Positions 8,554-16,030 of a stretch of 36,050 bases of DNA are shown in pieces (position 1 is the stretch's first letter; each line of letters opens with the position of its first letter). The position numbers and the translations under genes are program-made. Below the pieces are notes generated by a model that worked only from the letters and a program-made list of their open reading frames with translations, was not told the origin of the DNA and searched no databases. Source of the stretch: an uncultured Candidatus Saccharibacteria bacterium (GTDB lineage Bacteria > Patescibacteriota > Saccharimonadia > Saccharimonadales > Saccharimonadaceae); NCBI GenBank assembly GCA_947307355.1, contig CAMZIV010000003.1, positions 1 to 36,050 of the forward strand, given 5' to 3'.

Positions 8554-10748
8554 TATTCCCCCTTTGCGCAGCTACAAACCTTTTCGAAAGGCACATCACC
8601 TTCGAGACGGCCACAGTGTGGGCACCTATCACCACGAATGATACCAGAGAAGCCACAAACTGGGTCGCGATCTACTGGGTGGTTTACGGAACCGTAGCCA
8701 ATACCTTCATCATGCATCTTGCGAATTACGGCTTCGAAGGCTGCAATGTTTTGAGAAGGATCACCATCAAGCTCAATATAGGTAATATGACCTGCATTAC
8801 AGAGATTGTGGTATGGTGCTTCAATCTCAATCTTGCGGAAGGCAGAGATTGGGTAATACACAGGGACGTGGAAGGAGTTAGTGTAGAACTCACGATCGGT
8901 TACTCCTGGGATTACGCCAAATTCTTTCTTATCAATCTTGGTGAAGCGGCCTGCAATACCTTCAGCTGGAGTAGCAAGAAGTGAGAAGTTGAGGTGATAC
9001 TTCTTGCAGAAGCTATCACATTTTTCACGCATGTGGGTAATAATATCAAGACCAAGTTCTCTTGCATCATCATCTTCACCGTGGTGTTTACCAGTCATAG
9101 CTACGAGAGTTTCAGCAAGGCCGATGAAGCCGATAGAAAGAGTACCGTGCTTGATTACATCGCGAAGCGTATCGTTTGGACCAAGTTTTTCAGAACCCAT
9201 CCAGTTGCCTTGACCCATGAGGAATGGGAAGTTGCGAACATGTTGGTTAGCTTGGAATTCAAAACGATCTAGAAGTTGATCTTTTACAAGTTCTAGTTTT
9301 TCGTCGAGTTCTTTATAGAATCCATCCCAGTCAGCTTCCTTTAACTCGCCAGTACAGATACCATGTTTGATACCAATACGTACAAGATTAATGGTAGTAA
9401 ATGAAAGGTTGCCACGGCGAGTTGCGATGCCATCAGATTCTGGGAAAACAGAAGCAAATACACGTGTACGACAACCCATGGTTGCAATCTCGGTACGGTA
9501 ATCGCCCTTCTTGTAATACTTGAGGTTGTATGGAGCATCGATAAAGCAGAAGTTCGGGAAGAGACGCTTTGCGGATACTTCCATAGATCTCTTGAAGATA
9601 TCGTAGTTTGGATCTTTTGGATTATAGTTGATACCTTCTTTAACCTTGAGAATAGAGATCGGGAAGATTGGAGTCTCGCCTTTACCTAGACCATTCTCAG
9701 TAGCTTGGAGAAGGTCAAGAGAAACTAGACGACCGGCTGGAGTAGTATCAGTACCAAAGTTAATCGAAGTAAATGGCACCTGTGCACCAGCACGAGAATG
9801 CATAGTGTTAAGGTTGTGTACGAAGCCTTCCATAGCTTGAAGTGTTTCGTTTTCAACATCTTCGTTGGATGCATCAATAACTTCCTGTGGCCACTTTGCT
9901 TTTGCAAGTTTCTTATCATCACCATAATCGTAAGAGTCCTTGATAGGAAGATCAAGTTTCTTGCCAGTAAACTTATTGTATTTACCAAGATTGCGCTTCA
10001 AAGCTTTGCGGAAAGATTTATTTACGCCTGGGGCCATTGCATAGTCAAAGTTTGGAATCGATTGGCCACCGTGTTGCTCGTTTTGGTTAGCTTGCAATAG
10101 AATAGCGCAAAGCGCGGCATAGGAACCAATGGAATTTGGAGTACGTAGATGACCATGGCCAGTGTTGAAGCCGCCATTTTCAAACATCACAAATGGATCA
10201 CTTTGGCAGCAAGTAAGGGTACCAGTGGCGTAGAAATCCAAATCGTGAATATGGATGTCACCATTATCATGTGCAGCAGCGATATCAGGACGAAGAAGGA
10301 GAGATTTCGCAAAAACCTTCGAACCTTCAGCGCCAAATTGGAGCATCTTACCCATGGCAGAGTTACCATCGACGTTTGCGTTAGAACGCTTCACGTCGGA
10401 ATCTTCTGAAGCATCGGCGTGAGAAATAGTGCGATAAATCATCATAAGATCAGACTTAGCATCGCGTACGCGAGAACGCTCCTGGCGATAACGGATATAA
10501 GCTCTAGCGGTCTTTTTGTAGCTAGACTCCATCAAGACTTCTTCTACAATGTCTTGGATTTGCTCTACATTTGGCGTACGAGCAGAAATTTTCTTCTCGG
10601 CGAGTTCCAAAACTTTCTTAGTAAGAGATTCAGCCTTTTTAGCGTTAAACTCCTCGGTAGCGAGACCAGCCTTAGCGATAGCTTCGGTAATCTTCTCTGG
10701 ATCGAATTTTACAATCTTCCCATCCCGCTTTACAATTCTTTTGAACAT
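8553..10748 (-). CDS. nrdD: Class III (anaerobic) ribonucleoside-triphosphate reductase, C-terminus lacks the usual radical glycine
   Basis: The 731-residue protein starts with an ATP-cone (KRDGKIVKFDPEKI, residues 7-20), followed by the NrdD barrel: GDIHIHDLDFYATGTLTCCQ, NTGHGHLRTPNSIGSYAA and NEQHGGQSIPNFDYAMAPG. The C-terminal zinc site includes DPVCGFSG (Cys698) and CPHCGR (Cys709, Cys712). It would reduce ribonucleotides to deoxyribonucleotides without oxygen. Family members continue past the zinc site into the glycyl-radical loop (RVCGYLG or RITGYL); here the protein ends VPFEKVCSCAKGE with no GY motif. Other frames of the tail do not restore it. The ATG follows AAGGAGG, and NrdR-like operators lie upstream. 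It is cotranscribed with nrdG. Confidence 0.92.
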   Translation of the reverse strand: MFKRIVKRDGKIVKFDPEKITEAIAKAGLATEEFNAKKAESLTKKVLELAEKKISARTPNVEQIQDIVEEVLMESSYKKTARAYIRYRQERSRVRDAKSDLMMIYRTISHADASEDSDVKRSNANVDGNSAMGKMLQFGAEGSKVFAKSLLLRPDIAAAHDNGDIHIHDLDFYATGTLTCCQSDPFVMFENGGFNTGHGHLRTPNSIGSYAALCAILLQANQNEQHGGQSIPNFDYAMAPGVNKSFRKALKRNLGKYNKFTGKKLDLPIKDSYDYGDDKKLAKAKWPQEVIDASNEDVENETLQAMEGFVHNLNTMHSRAGAQVPFTSINFGTDTTPAGRLVSLDLLQATENGLGKGETPIFPISILKVKEGINYNPKDPNYDIFKRSMEVSAKRLFPNFCFIDAPYNLKYYKKGDYRTEIATMGCRTRVFASVFPESDGIATRRGNLSFTTINLVRIGIKHGICTGELKEADWDGFYKELDEKLELVKDQLLDRFEFQANQHVRNFPFLMGQGNWMGSEKLGPNDTLRDVIKHGTLSIGFIGLAETLVAMTGKHHGEDDDARELGLDIITHMREKCDSFCKKYHLNFSLLATPAEGIAGRFTKIDKKEFGVIPGVTDREFYTNSFHVPVYYPISAFRKIEIEAPYHNLCNAGHITYIELDGDPSQNIAAFEAVIRKMHDEGIGYGSVNHPVDRDPVCGFSGIIRGDRCPHCGRLEGDVPFEKVCSCAKGE

Positions 10749-10803
10749 ATGAAATATACCTCCTTAATGTATTTCATTTTCACTAAAATTTAATTTTTGT
10801 ATG

Positions 10804-10819
10804 ACCCTATATTTAGTGT
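10804..10819. promoter_or_regulatory. NrdR-box-like operator 1
   Basis: ACCCTATATTTAGTGT matches the near-palindromic NrdR consensus (acaCwATATwGtgt type) at about 14 of 16 positions. It lies just downstream of the presumed -10, over the likely start of transcription. Confidence 0.7.
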
Positions 10820-10828
10820 CTTATATCA
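10820..10828 (-). promoter_or_regulatory. Extended -10 of nrdD
   Basis: Minus strand TGATATAAG lies between the two NrdR-like boxes. It would give a leader of about 65 bases ending with AAGGAGGTA before the ATG. Confidence 0.45.
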
Positions 10829-10836
10829 AATATACA

Positions 10837-10852
10837 CCACTAAATATAGCAT
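10837..10852. promoter_or_regulatory. NrdR-box-like operator 2
   Basis: CCACTAAATATAGCAT matches about 12 of 16 consensus positions. Its start is 33 bases from box 1, about three helical turns, the usual spacing for paired NrdR boxes. This predicts dATP/ATP-dependent repression of nrdDG; no nrdR gene is in the window. Confidence 0.65.
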
Positions 10853-10892
10853 TACAAGACTTTTATGCTAAAAAAGTAAAAATTACAACAAG

Positions 10893-11819
10893 CTATTTTA
10901 AAAACCCATTAATGATCTTGCTTTCGGCCTCAGTCTGAGTAAGGCCTAGTGTCATTAATTTAGTAATCTGCTCCCCAGCAATCTTACCTATAGCGGCCTC
11001 ATGGATAAGCTCAGCATCAACAGATTGAGCATCAAGAGAAGGTACAGCCAAAACCATAGCTTTATCCATAATGATTGCGTCGCATTCTGAATGCCCACGA
11101 CATTTGTTCTTACCAACAATTACAGATTTAAAAGACTGTTTTGATACGTCTTGTGCTACCGCACGAGAAATAATATCAACAGTAGATTCTTTACCTAGAA
11201 GTTTAGTTTCAATAACGCTTTCAGCAGTTTGGCGACCATGCGTCATCAACCTTTCGTTTATTACCAATTTAGCCCTATCTTTTAATTCGGAATAAGTCTC
11301 GCGTTTTGTAGAATCAACACCTTTAATTTGCTCGAGGTCCATTTCCACAAAACTATTTTCTTGAGCATACACCTTTGTGATTGGATTTAGCGACTTCGCT
11401 CCACGTCCTTGGCCCATGCCATAGTGTTTTTCAAAATACTTCACTCGAGAGTTTTTACCTACGTAAAGAGTATGAACGCCATTGTGCACCGAATCGGATG
11501 AGCCACAATTAAAAATACCACATCCAGCAATAATACAAACATCAGTGTTATCCCCAATATAAAAAGTGTTTCGAACCGTTTCTTTTAGCCCAGTCTTACT
11601 AAGAATCACAGGAATATGCACGCTTTCATTCTTGGTGCCAGGCTTAATATGGATTTCAAGCCCACCATCTACAATATCTACATCGATATTAGCCGACGAT
11701 TTACGAGAGACAGATTTACCATTTATCCGAAAATTATAAGCGCCTTCCGGAATGGCATACAAACCTACAACTTCTTTTAGGATGTCTCTTTCAATTTCAG
11801 AAAAGCCACATTCTTCCAT
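10893..11819 (-). CDS. sufB: SufB/SmsB-like Fe-S cluster scaffold protein
   Basis: This 308-residue SufBD-family protein is shorter than typical SufB (about 470). It has a Cys-rich VCIIAGCGIFNCG segment, the beta-helix core, and the C-terminal signature HEAAIGKIAGEQITKLMTLG. SufB with SufC forms the scaffold on which [4Fe-4S] clusters are assembled. Compact SufB with only SufC as partner resembles the SMS-type (minimal Suf) systems of archaea and anaerobes. Likely clients in this window are NrdG (4Fe-4S) and perhaps others. It overlaps the sufC stop by one base (TAATG). No cysteine desulfurase, SufD or SufU is nearby. Confidence 0.85.
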   Translation of the reverse strand: MEECGFSEIERDILKEVVGLYAIPEGAYNFRINGKSVSRKSSANIDVDIVDGGLEIHIKPGTKNESVHIPVILSKTGLKETVRNTFYIGDNTDVCIIAGCGIFNCGSSDSVHNGVHTLYVGKNSRVKYFEKHYGMGQGRGAKSLNPITKVYAQENSFVEMDLEQIKGVDSTKRETYSELKDRAKLVINERLMTHGRQTAESVIETKLLGKESTVDIISRAVAQDVSKQSFKSVIVGKNKCRGHSECDAIIMDKAMVLAVPSLDAQSVDAELIHEAAIGKIAGEQITKLMTLGLTQTEAESKIINGFLK

Positions 11820-12484
11820 TATTTTACCCCTTTGATAAATTCATCTGGAGTGATTATATGCTTGACCTTGCCGTCTTCGAATACAATCACCCTATCCGCT
11901 ATCTTAATGATTCTTTCTTGATGAGAAATAATAATTAGCGTATGATTCTTTTTTGCTTTCTTAAACACATTGACCAAATCATTAAAACTCCAGAGGTCAA
12001 TACCAGCCTCAGGTTCATCAAAAATCATTACTTTGGAGTTTCTAGCGAGCACGGAAGCTATTTCTATCCTCTTTAACTCACCACCAGATAAGGAGCCAGA
12101 TATTTCTCGTTCTAGATATTCTTCCGGAGAAAGTCCCACCATTTCAAGAAATGCAGCCGGTTTTTCAGCTCCAGCAATTTCGAGCAAATCTCTTACCTTA
12201 ATGCCTTTAATTTTAACCGGTTGCTGAAAAGAAAATGAGATACCATTTTTTGCACGATTAGTTATGTCTAAGCTAGTTATATCTTCCCCGTCAAAAAGAA
12301 TCTTTCCTTTAGACGGAGCAACAATCCCCATTAAACATTTTACAAACGTAGATTTTCCACTGCCATTTGGGCCTGTAATCACCACAAACTGATTATTATC
12401 AAAAACCAGTGAGATATCTTTTAGAATACTCTTTCGTTTACCGCCTTCTTCAACTGAAAAACTCAAATTCTTAGTTTCAAGCAT
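11819..12484 (-). CDS. sufC: SufC-like ABC ATPase of Fe-S cluster assembly
   Basis: The 221-residue ABC ATPase has Walker A GPNGSGKST, Q-loop FQQP, signature LSGGELKRIEIA, Walker B VMIFDEPEAGID and the H-loop IIISHQ. The FDEPEAGID and ELKRIE forms match SufC rather than a transporter ATPase, and the downstream overlapping gene is sufB. It hydrolyses ATP to drive conformational change in the SufB scaffold. It begins at ATG 12484 with a -10 nine bases upstream, implying almost no leader; that promoter abuts the terminator of the preceding gene. Confidence 0.88.
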   Translation of the reverse strand: MLETKNLSFSVEEGGKRKSILKDISLVFDNNQFVVITGPNGSGKSTFVKCLMGIVAPSKGKILFDGEDITSLDITNRAKNGISFSFQQPVKIKGIKVRDLLEIAGAEKPAAFLEMVGLSPEEYLEREISGSLSGGELKRIEIASVLARNSKVMIFDEPEAGIDLWSFNDLVNVFKKAKKNHTLIIISHQERIIKIADRVIVFEDGKVKHIITPDEFIKGVK

Positions 12485-12493
12485 AGTAAAAAA

Positions 12494-12502
12494 ATTATAG
12501 CA
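12494..12502 (-). promoter_or_regulatory. Extended -10 of sufC
   Basis: Minus strand TGCTATAAT ends 9 bases before the sufC ATG, predicting a 2-3 base leader. Confidence 0.55.
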
Positions 12503-12503
12503 T

Positions 12504-12533
12504 AAAATTAGGAGCCCATAAGCTCCTAATTTT
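12504..12533 (-). terminator. Intrinsic terminator after the 143-residue gene
   Basis: AAAATTAGGAGC (12504-12515) and GCTCCTAATTTT (12522-12533) form a perfect 12-bp stem with a 6-base loop. The T-rich side follows on the minus strand and merges with the sufC promoter. Confidence 0.8.
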
Positions 12534-12546
12534 AAATAACGACCAT

Positions 12547-12978
12547 CTAATTAATTGTTTCTAATAACTTTTTAAATGCATCAATTGCATACTTGCAATG
12601 TTCAGCTAATGCTGGATTCAAATTCTTGTCCAGTATTGCCTGATGCATCTCAATACGCTTTTTGATGTATTCACGCTTTTTCTCGACATCGTCCATTGAG
12701 TCAATCAACATTTTGTCGATTTCAAAGCAGCGAGCATTCGAATTTTCTACCTTAGGAGCCAAATCAGAATATGGTCCAAGACAGATCGTCTCGTGCATCC
12801 CAGCATATCTACCGTAGAAAAGCACGTCAGCACGTTCATCGATTATCACAGAGTTAGTTTCTGGATCATACCAAACAAGACTATCTGTAAGATTATCGTC
12901 CTTTAGGTATTCCCTAAAGTTATAACTTTTGACTCCAAACTGAATTCTTTTACCATTAAACATTAAATCATATTGCAT
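12547..12978 (-). CDS. Unknown 143-residue protein
   Basis: I do not recognise the family. The protein begins MQYDLMFNGKRIQFGVKSYN, has an acidic middle and an alpha-helical, charged C-terminal half (EKKREYIKKRIEMHQAIL). No signal peptide or membrane helix is present, so it is presumably cytoplasmic. The start is well supported by AGGAGGTAGAGTT before the ATG. It is a single-gene unit: a -10 (TATAAT, 13030-13035 on the minus strand) about 50 bases upstream and a strong terminator downstream. Its neighbours upstream are a frameshifted gene and a nucleoside-deoxyribosyltransferase-like gene, so this looks like an accessory patch. Confidence 0.7.
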   Translation of the reverse strand: MQYDLMFNGKRIQFGVKSYNFREYLKDDNLTDSLVWYDPETNSVIIDERADVLFYGRYAGMHETICLGPYSDLAPKVENSNARCFEIDKMLIDSMDDVEKKREYIKKRIEMHQAILDKNLNPALAEHCKYAIDAFKKLLETIN

Positions 12979-13029
12979 AACTCTACCTCCTGTAACTAAA
13001 TGTAAAACTACGAATAGATGGTTCTATAT

Positions 13030-13035
13030 ATTATA
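13030..13035 (-). promoter_or_regulatory. -10 box of the 143-residue gene
   Basis: Minus strand TATAAT with a leader of about 45 bases containing AGGAGGT, so this transcript is leadered. Confidence 0.4.
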
Positions 13036-13064
13036 CAACATATTTAAATAACAGTCAAGAAAAA

Positions 13065-13083
13065 GCCCAGCGATATGCTGGGC
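13065..13083 (-). terminator. Intrinsic terminator of the frameshifted gene
   Basis: GCCCAGC, loop GATAT, GCTGGGC, followed on the minus strand by TTTTTCTTG. It lies 13 bases beyond the stop of the frameshifted gene. Confidence 0.85.
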
Positions 13084-13096
13084 AAAATAAAAGTAA

Positions 13097-13695
13097 TTAG
13101 GGTGTGTTAAAAGTGAAATTCTCGTCTTCTGCTTCGAAGAATTTCTTTATGACAGGAATTGCCTTCATGGCAATCTTCTCATCCTCTTTCTCAGTAGCAC
13201 CAGACACGCAAACATATATTCCACAGTAATCTTCACCATCTCTTTTCACTTCTACGCAAATAGCACCACGATAGTGCGCAAAACCATATTCAGGCGTAAG
13301 TTCATAGCGTGTATCATCAGACCCAAAATCAAGTCCAGATTGAAGACCTACTCCCATATCTTGTGCGGCAGAGCAATCTGCAATTTTGGCTGCAGAATAT
13401 GCATAGCAGTCAAGGAATTTACCATCAGCAAGAATAACACGGCTCGACCTTTAACGACGGGAAAAGTCCATTCGTAATCAGCAATATCATTGTGCCGAGA
13501 TTGAGCATCACTGTCATCGACAACTCTGATATCACTTAATCCGCCAAGCCAATAATCAGCAGAAGAAGTACATGGATAAATCAGAATACGAATTGCTCCA
13601 TTTTTACTCGTTCTAAAAGTAGGAACATCGATCAATGCTCTTGCGCGCAATTTATCCCTTATGTTTTTTACAAGCGTCAATACATTCTGTCTCAT
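13097..13695 (-). pseudogene. Unknown ~200-residue protein, split by a frameshift near 13440
   Basis: Two overlapping frames make one continuous protein. Frame 1 starts at ATG 13695 (MRQNVLTLVKNIRDKL) after GGGAGTG and runs cleanly to ADYEWTFPVVKGRA, then degenerates until a stop at 13348. From the same point a second frame reads VILADGKFLDCYAYSAAKIA and continues through MGVGLQSGLDFG to FTFNTP at 13097. Adding one base after GGTCGAGCC would join them. The family is not recognised; the tail looks like a mixed alpha/beta domain (GAICVEVKRDGEDYCGIYVC). It has a promoter upstream (13746-13754) and a terminator downstream, so it was a complete unit. It may be a real mutation or a sequencing deletion. 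Confidence 0.7.
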
Positions 13696-13745
13696 AAAAA
13701 TCACTCCCTTCAATGAAAATGTACCAACAAAAAGTTATGATATAT

Positions 13746-13754
13746 ATTATACCA
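13746..13754 (-). promoter_or_regulatory. Extended -10 of the frameshifted gene
   Basis: Minus strand TGGTATAAT, about 50 bases before ATG 13695; leadered transcript with a GGGAGTG ribosome-binding site. Confidence 0.45.
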
Positions 13755-13758
13755 TATC

Positions 13759-14229
13759 TTAAGCATTTTGTAAAGATTTTACAATCTGCTTGAAGGGTTC
13801 AACAAGATCTTCTGGTTTATCGTAAAAGATTACTTTTGTGGCTAAATTAGAAATAGTAGTAGAAATATCACTACCAGTTTTGGCAATTACGAAAATCGGC
13901 TTCCCAATAGCATAGCAATACCCAGCATTAATACCAAGCCCTACCCCTTTTTCACTGAACTCAATAATATTACAGTCGCACTGCTGCATAGCCGGAAAAG
14001 CATAGTCGGTCATCAAAGTTTTACCTTCAGGGATCTCGGCTTGCCCCCATTTTTCGACATCACGCGCCATCAAAGTAATGGTTACCCCAGCCTTATTCAA
14101 GGCTTTTTCAATGGCTTCAACTTTTGCCCTATCCTCATCACCTTCATGAAATTTGAGGGCAAAAAAGGAATGAATTGTTCCTGGTTTTCTATTTTTTGGT
14201 ATTATTACTGGTTTAGCAATTTCTTTCAT
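13759..14229 (-). CDS. Nucleoside 2-deoxyribosyltransferase-like protein
   Basis: The 156-residue protein resembles the nucleoside 2-deoxyribosyltransferase/DNPH1 fold: an N-terminal SFFALKF strand, a central VEAIEKALNKAGVTI helix-strand, CDCNIIEFSEKGVGLG, then NAGYCYAIGKPIFVIAK, equivalent to the family's ExGYAxAxGKP segment. Such enzymes cleave or transfer the glycosidic bond of (deoxy)nucleosides. In this protein the usual catalytic Glu before GY appears as Asn, so activity is uncertain. A related nucleotide-sensing role cannot be excluded. The start is ATG 14229, six bases after a -10 box, probably leaderless; the terminus abuts the next gene's promoter. Confidence 0.6.
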   Translation of the reverse strand: MKEIAKPVIIPKNRKPGTIHSFFALKFHEGDEDRAKVEAIEKALNKAGVTITLMARDVEKWGQAEIPEGKTLMTDYAFPAMQQCDCNIIEFSEKGVGLGINAGYCYAIGKPIFVIAKTGSDISTTISNLATKVIFYDKPEDLVEPFKQIVKSLQNA

Positions 14230-14235
14230 AAAACT

Positions 14236-14244
14236 ATTATAACA
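14236..14244 (-). promoter_or_regulatory. Extended -10 of the deoxyribosyltransferase-like gene (leaderless spacing)
   Basis: Minus strand TGTTATAAT ends 6 bases before the ATG at 14229. It lies immediately after the tRNA-Val 3' end. Confidence 0.6.
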
Positions 14245-14248
14245 AAAA

Positions 14249-14325
14249 TGGTGGGATTTACAGGTCTCGAACCTGTGACCTCAGCAATGTGAATGCTGCG
14301 CTCTAGCCAACTGAGCTAAAATCCC
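14249..14325 (-). tRNA. tRNA-Val (anticodon CAC)
   Basis: The cloverleaf is complete: acceptor GGGATTT/AAATCCC, anticodon loop TTCACAT (anticodon CAC, codon GUG), T-arm with GTTCGAGAC, and encoded CCA followed by TTTTTGT. Confidence 0.95.
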
Positions 14326-14331
14326 ACTTTG

Positions 14332-14347
14332 TGTTATAATTATAGCA
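14332..14347. promoter_or_regulatory. Overlapping divergent promoters of prfA (+) and tRNA-Val (-)
   Basis: TGTTATAATTATAGCA contains TGTTATAAT on the plus strand (six bases before ATG 14347) and TGCTATAAT on the minus strand (13 bases before the tRNA). The two -10 hexamers share two bases. Confidence 0.6.
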
Positions 14348-15390
14348 TGGACATGATCAAATTTGAAGAAGAGTTAAAGAGTATTGAAGATTTTTTGGCT
14401 ACCCCTGATGCCTATAGCCACCCTGATTTTGCCGGCAAATCCAAACGCGCTTCAATTCTTCGTGAAATTTTGTCTCTAGATGCAGACATCAAACAATCAG
14501 AAAAAGCTCTAGATGAAGCAAAGGAATTAATCAACGATCCAGAACTCGGCGAAATAGCCAAAGAAGATATTACCTCGCTCGAAGCAAAAATCAGTGAAGA
14601 CAAAGCTAAACTTGAAGAACTTCTCATCCCTCGTAACCCCGAAGACGACAAACCGGCTATTATCGAAATCCGCGCCGGCGCTGGCGGCGACGAAGCTTCT
14701 CTCTTTGCGGGCGAATTATACCGTATGTATACCAAGTACGCCGAATCGCACGGGCTGAAGGTTGAGTTAATTTCTCAAAATGAAAATGAAGCCGGCGGTA
14801 TGAAAGAAGTCATTTTCAAAATTTCTGGCGATGACGCCTATGGACAACTCAAATTCGAGGGTGGCGTTCACCGCGTCCAACGCGTGCCGGTCACTGAATC
14901 CCAGGGCCGTATCCACACTTCAACTGCTACCGTAGCTGTACTCCCAGAAGCATCCGAAGAAGATCTGATAATTAACCCAGAAGATCTCCGTATTGATATT
15001 TATCGCTCTGGTGGTCATGGTGGTCAAGGTGTTAACACAACCGACTCTGCTGTTCGTATCACTCACCTTCCTACCGGTCTCGTCGTAGCTATGCAAGATG
15101 AACGCTCTCAACAGCAAAACCGTATCAAGGCTATGAATATTCTCCGTTCCCGCCTCCTCGAGCGCAAAAAAGAAGAGGAAAGAAAGAATGCATCGGAGGC
15201 TCGCAAATCCCTCATTGGTACTGGTGATCGTTCTGAAAAAATCCGCACCTATAACTTCCCACAAGACCGCATTACAGACCACCGCATCCACTATTCTCGT
15301 TCCAATATCAACGCCGCCATGGAAGGCGACATCGAAGACATCATCAAAGAACTAGTCAAAAATGAACGCGCCCTTGCCGAAAGCCTATAA
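14347..15390 (+). CDS. prfA: Peptide chain release factor 1
   Basis: This is a 347-residue class I release factor with the RF1 codon-recognition motif PVT (residues 181-183, in [14 protein letters not shown]) and the catalytic GGQ (225-227, in [19 protein letters not shown]). It terminates translation at UAA and UAG. The C-terminal domain is full length. ATG 14347 is chosen because a -10 box ends six bases upstream; the longer frame to 14329 would include the promoter itself. No ribosome-binding site is visible, so the mRNA is probably leaderless. It is followed, with a 29-base overlap, by the methylase that modifies its GGQ glutamine. Confidence 0.95.
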   Translation: MDMIKFEEELKSIEDFLATPDAYSHPDFAGKSKRASILREILSLDADIKQSEKALDEAKELINDPELGEIAKEDITSLEAKISEDKAKLEELLIPRNPEDDKPAIIEIRAGAGGDEASLFAGELYRMYTKYAESHGLKVELISQNENEAGGMKEVIFKISGDDAYGQLKFEGGVHRVQRVPVTESQGRIHTSTATVAVLPEASEEDLIINPEDLRIDIYRSGGHGGQGVNTTDSAVRITHLPTGLVVAMQDERSQQQNRIKAMNILRSRLLERKKEEERKNASEARKSLIGTGDRSEKIRTYNFPQDRITDHRIHYSRSNINAAMEGDIEDIIKELVKNERALAESL

Positions 15391-16030
15391 AGACGGCCGA
15401 ATAGATTTTTATGGGCGTGATTTTTTTGTGTCGCCCGACGTTTTAATTCCACGTCCAGAGACCGAGTCAATCATAGATATTGTTAAATCTCTGGCTGGTA
15501 AACCAATTCTGCCTGGTGTCAAAGCCCCAGCTCCAAAAATTGCCGAAAATGTCAAAATTCTAGACGTCGGCACTGGCTCTGGTTGTATTGCTGTAACTAT
15601 CAAAAAAGAACTTCCTCTAACCAAAGTTACAGGGGTAGATATTAATCCAAGCGCCCTTAAAGTTGCCGAAAAAAATGCCGAAAAACTTGGTGCAGACATA
15701 GAGCTAAAAGAATCCAATCTCCTTAGCAATGTAGAAAGCGAATATGACATTATCATCGCAAACCTTCCATATGTAGATGCAGGATGGGATTGGTTAGATA
15801 AAGAAGCCTTGTCATATGAACCGGCAACCGCTTTATACGCCGAAGACCATGGGCTTAAACTAATTAAAGAATTAATTAACCAAGCTAAAGAAAATACTAT
15901 ATATCTTATTCTAGAAGCCGACCCTTCCCAGCACAAATCTATCGTAGAATATGCCACAAAAAACGGGTTCCTGCACTCAGAAACCCGCGGTTTTGCTCTG
16001 TTATTTACTTATTGTACTCACCAAGAGTGA
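15362..16030 (+). CDS. prmC: Release factor glutamine methyltransferase, N-terminal domain missing
   Basis: This 222-residue Rossmann methyltransferase of the PrmC/HemK family carries [20 protein letters not shown] at residues 16-34, [13 protein letters not shown] (SAM binding), and NLPY in place of the usual NPPY that holds the substrate glutamine. It methylates the GGQ glutamine of RF1/RF2. The family normally has about 80 more N-terminal residues forming a helical domain that contacts the release factor; here the protein starts nearly at the linker. It overlaps prfA by 29 bases, so coupling with its substrate is direct. It also overlaps the 3' end of the convergent htrA gene by 26 bases. 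Confidence 0.87.
   Translation: MNAPLPKAYKDGRIDFYGRDFFVSPDVLIPRPETESIIDIVKSLAGKPILPGVKAPAPKIAENVKILDVGTGSGCIAVTIKKELPLTKVTGVDINPSALKVAEKNAEKLGADIELKESNLLSNVESEYDIIIANLPYVDAGWDWLDKEALSYEPATALYAEDHGLKLIKELINQAKENTIYLILEADPSQHKSIVEYATKNGFLHSETRGFALLFTYCTHQE

Noticed and set aside
8616-10793. Several plus-strand frames opposite nrdD
   Set aside because: Low-complexity antisense shadows of a strongly conserved gene.
13420-13450. Programmed -1 frameshift
   Set aside because: GTT-AAA-G is not a standard slippery heptamer and no stimulatory stem was evident; a mutation or read error is simpler.
14041-14292. Plus-strand 83-codon frame ending GFTGLEPVTSAM
   Set aside because: Antisense to the deoxyribosyltransferase-like gene, and its end translates tRNA-Val, a known artefact.
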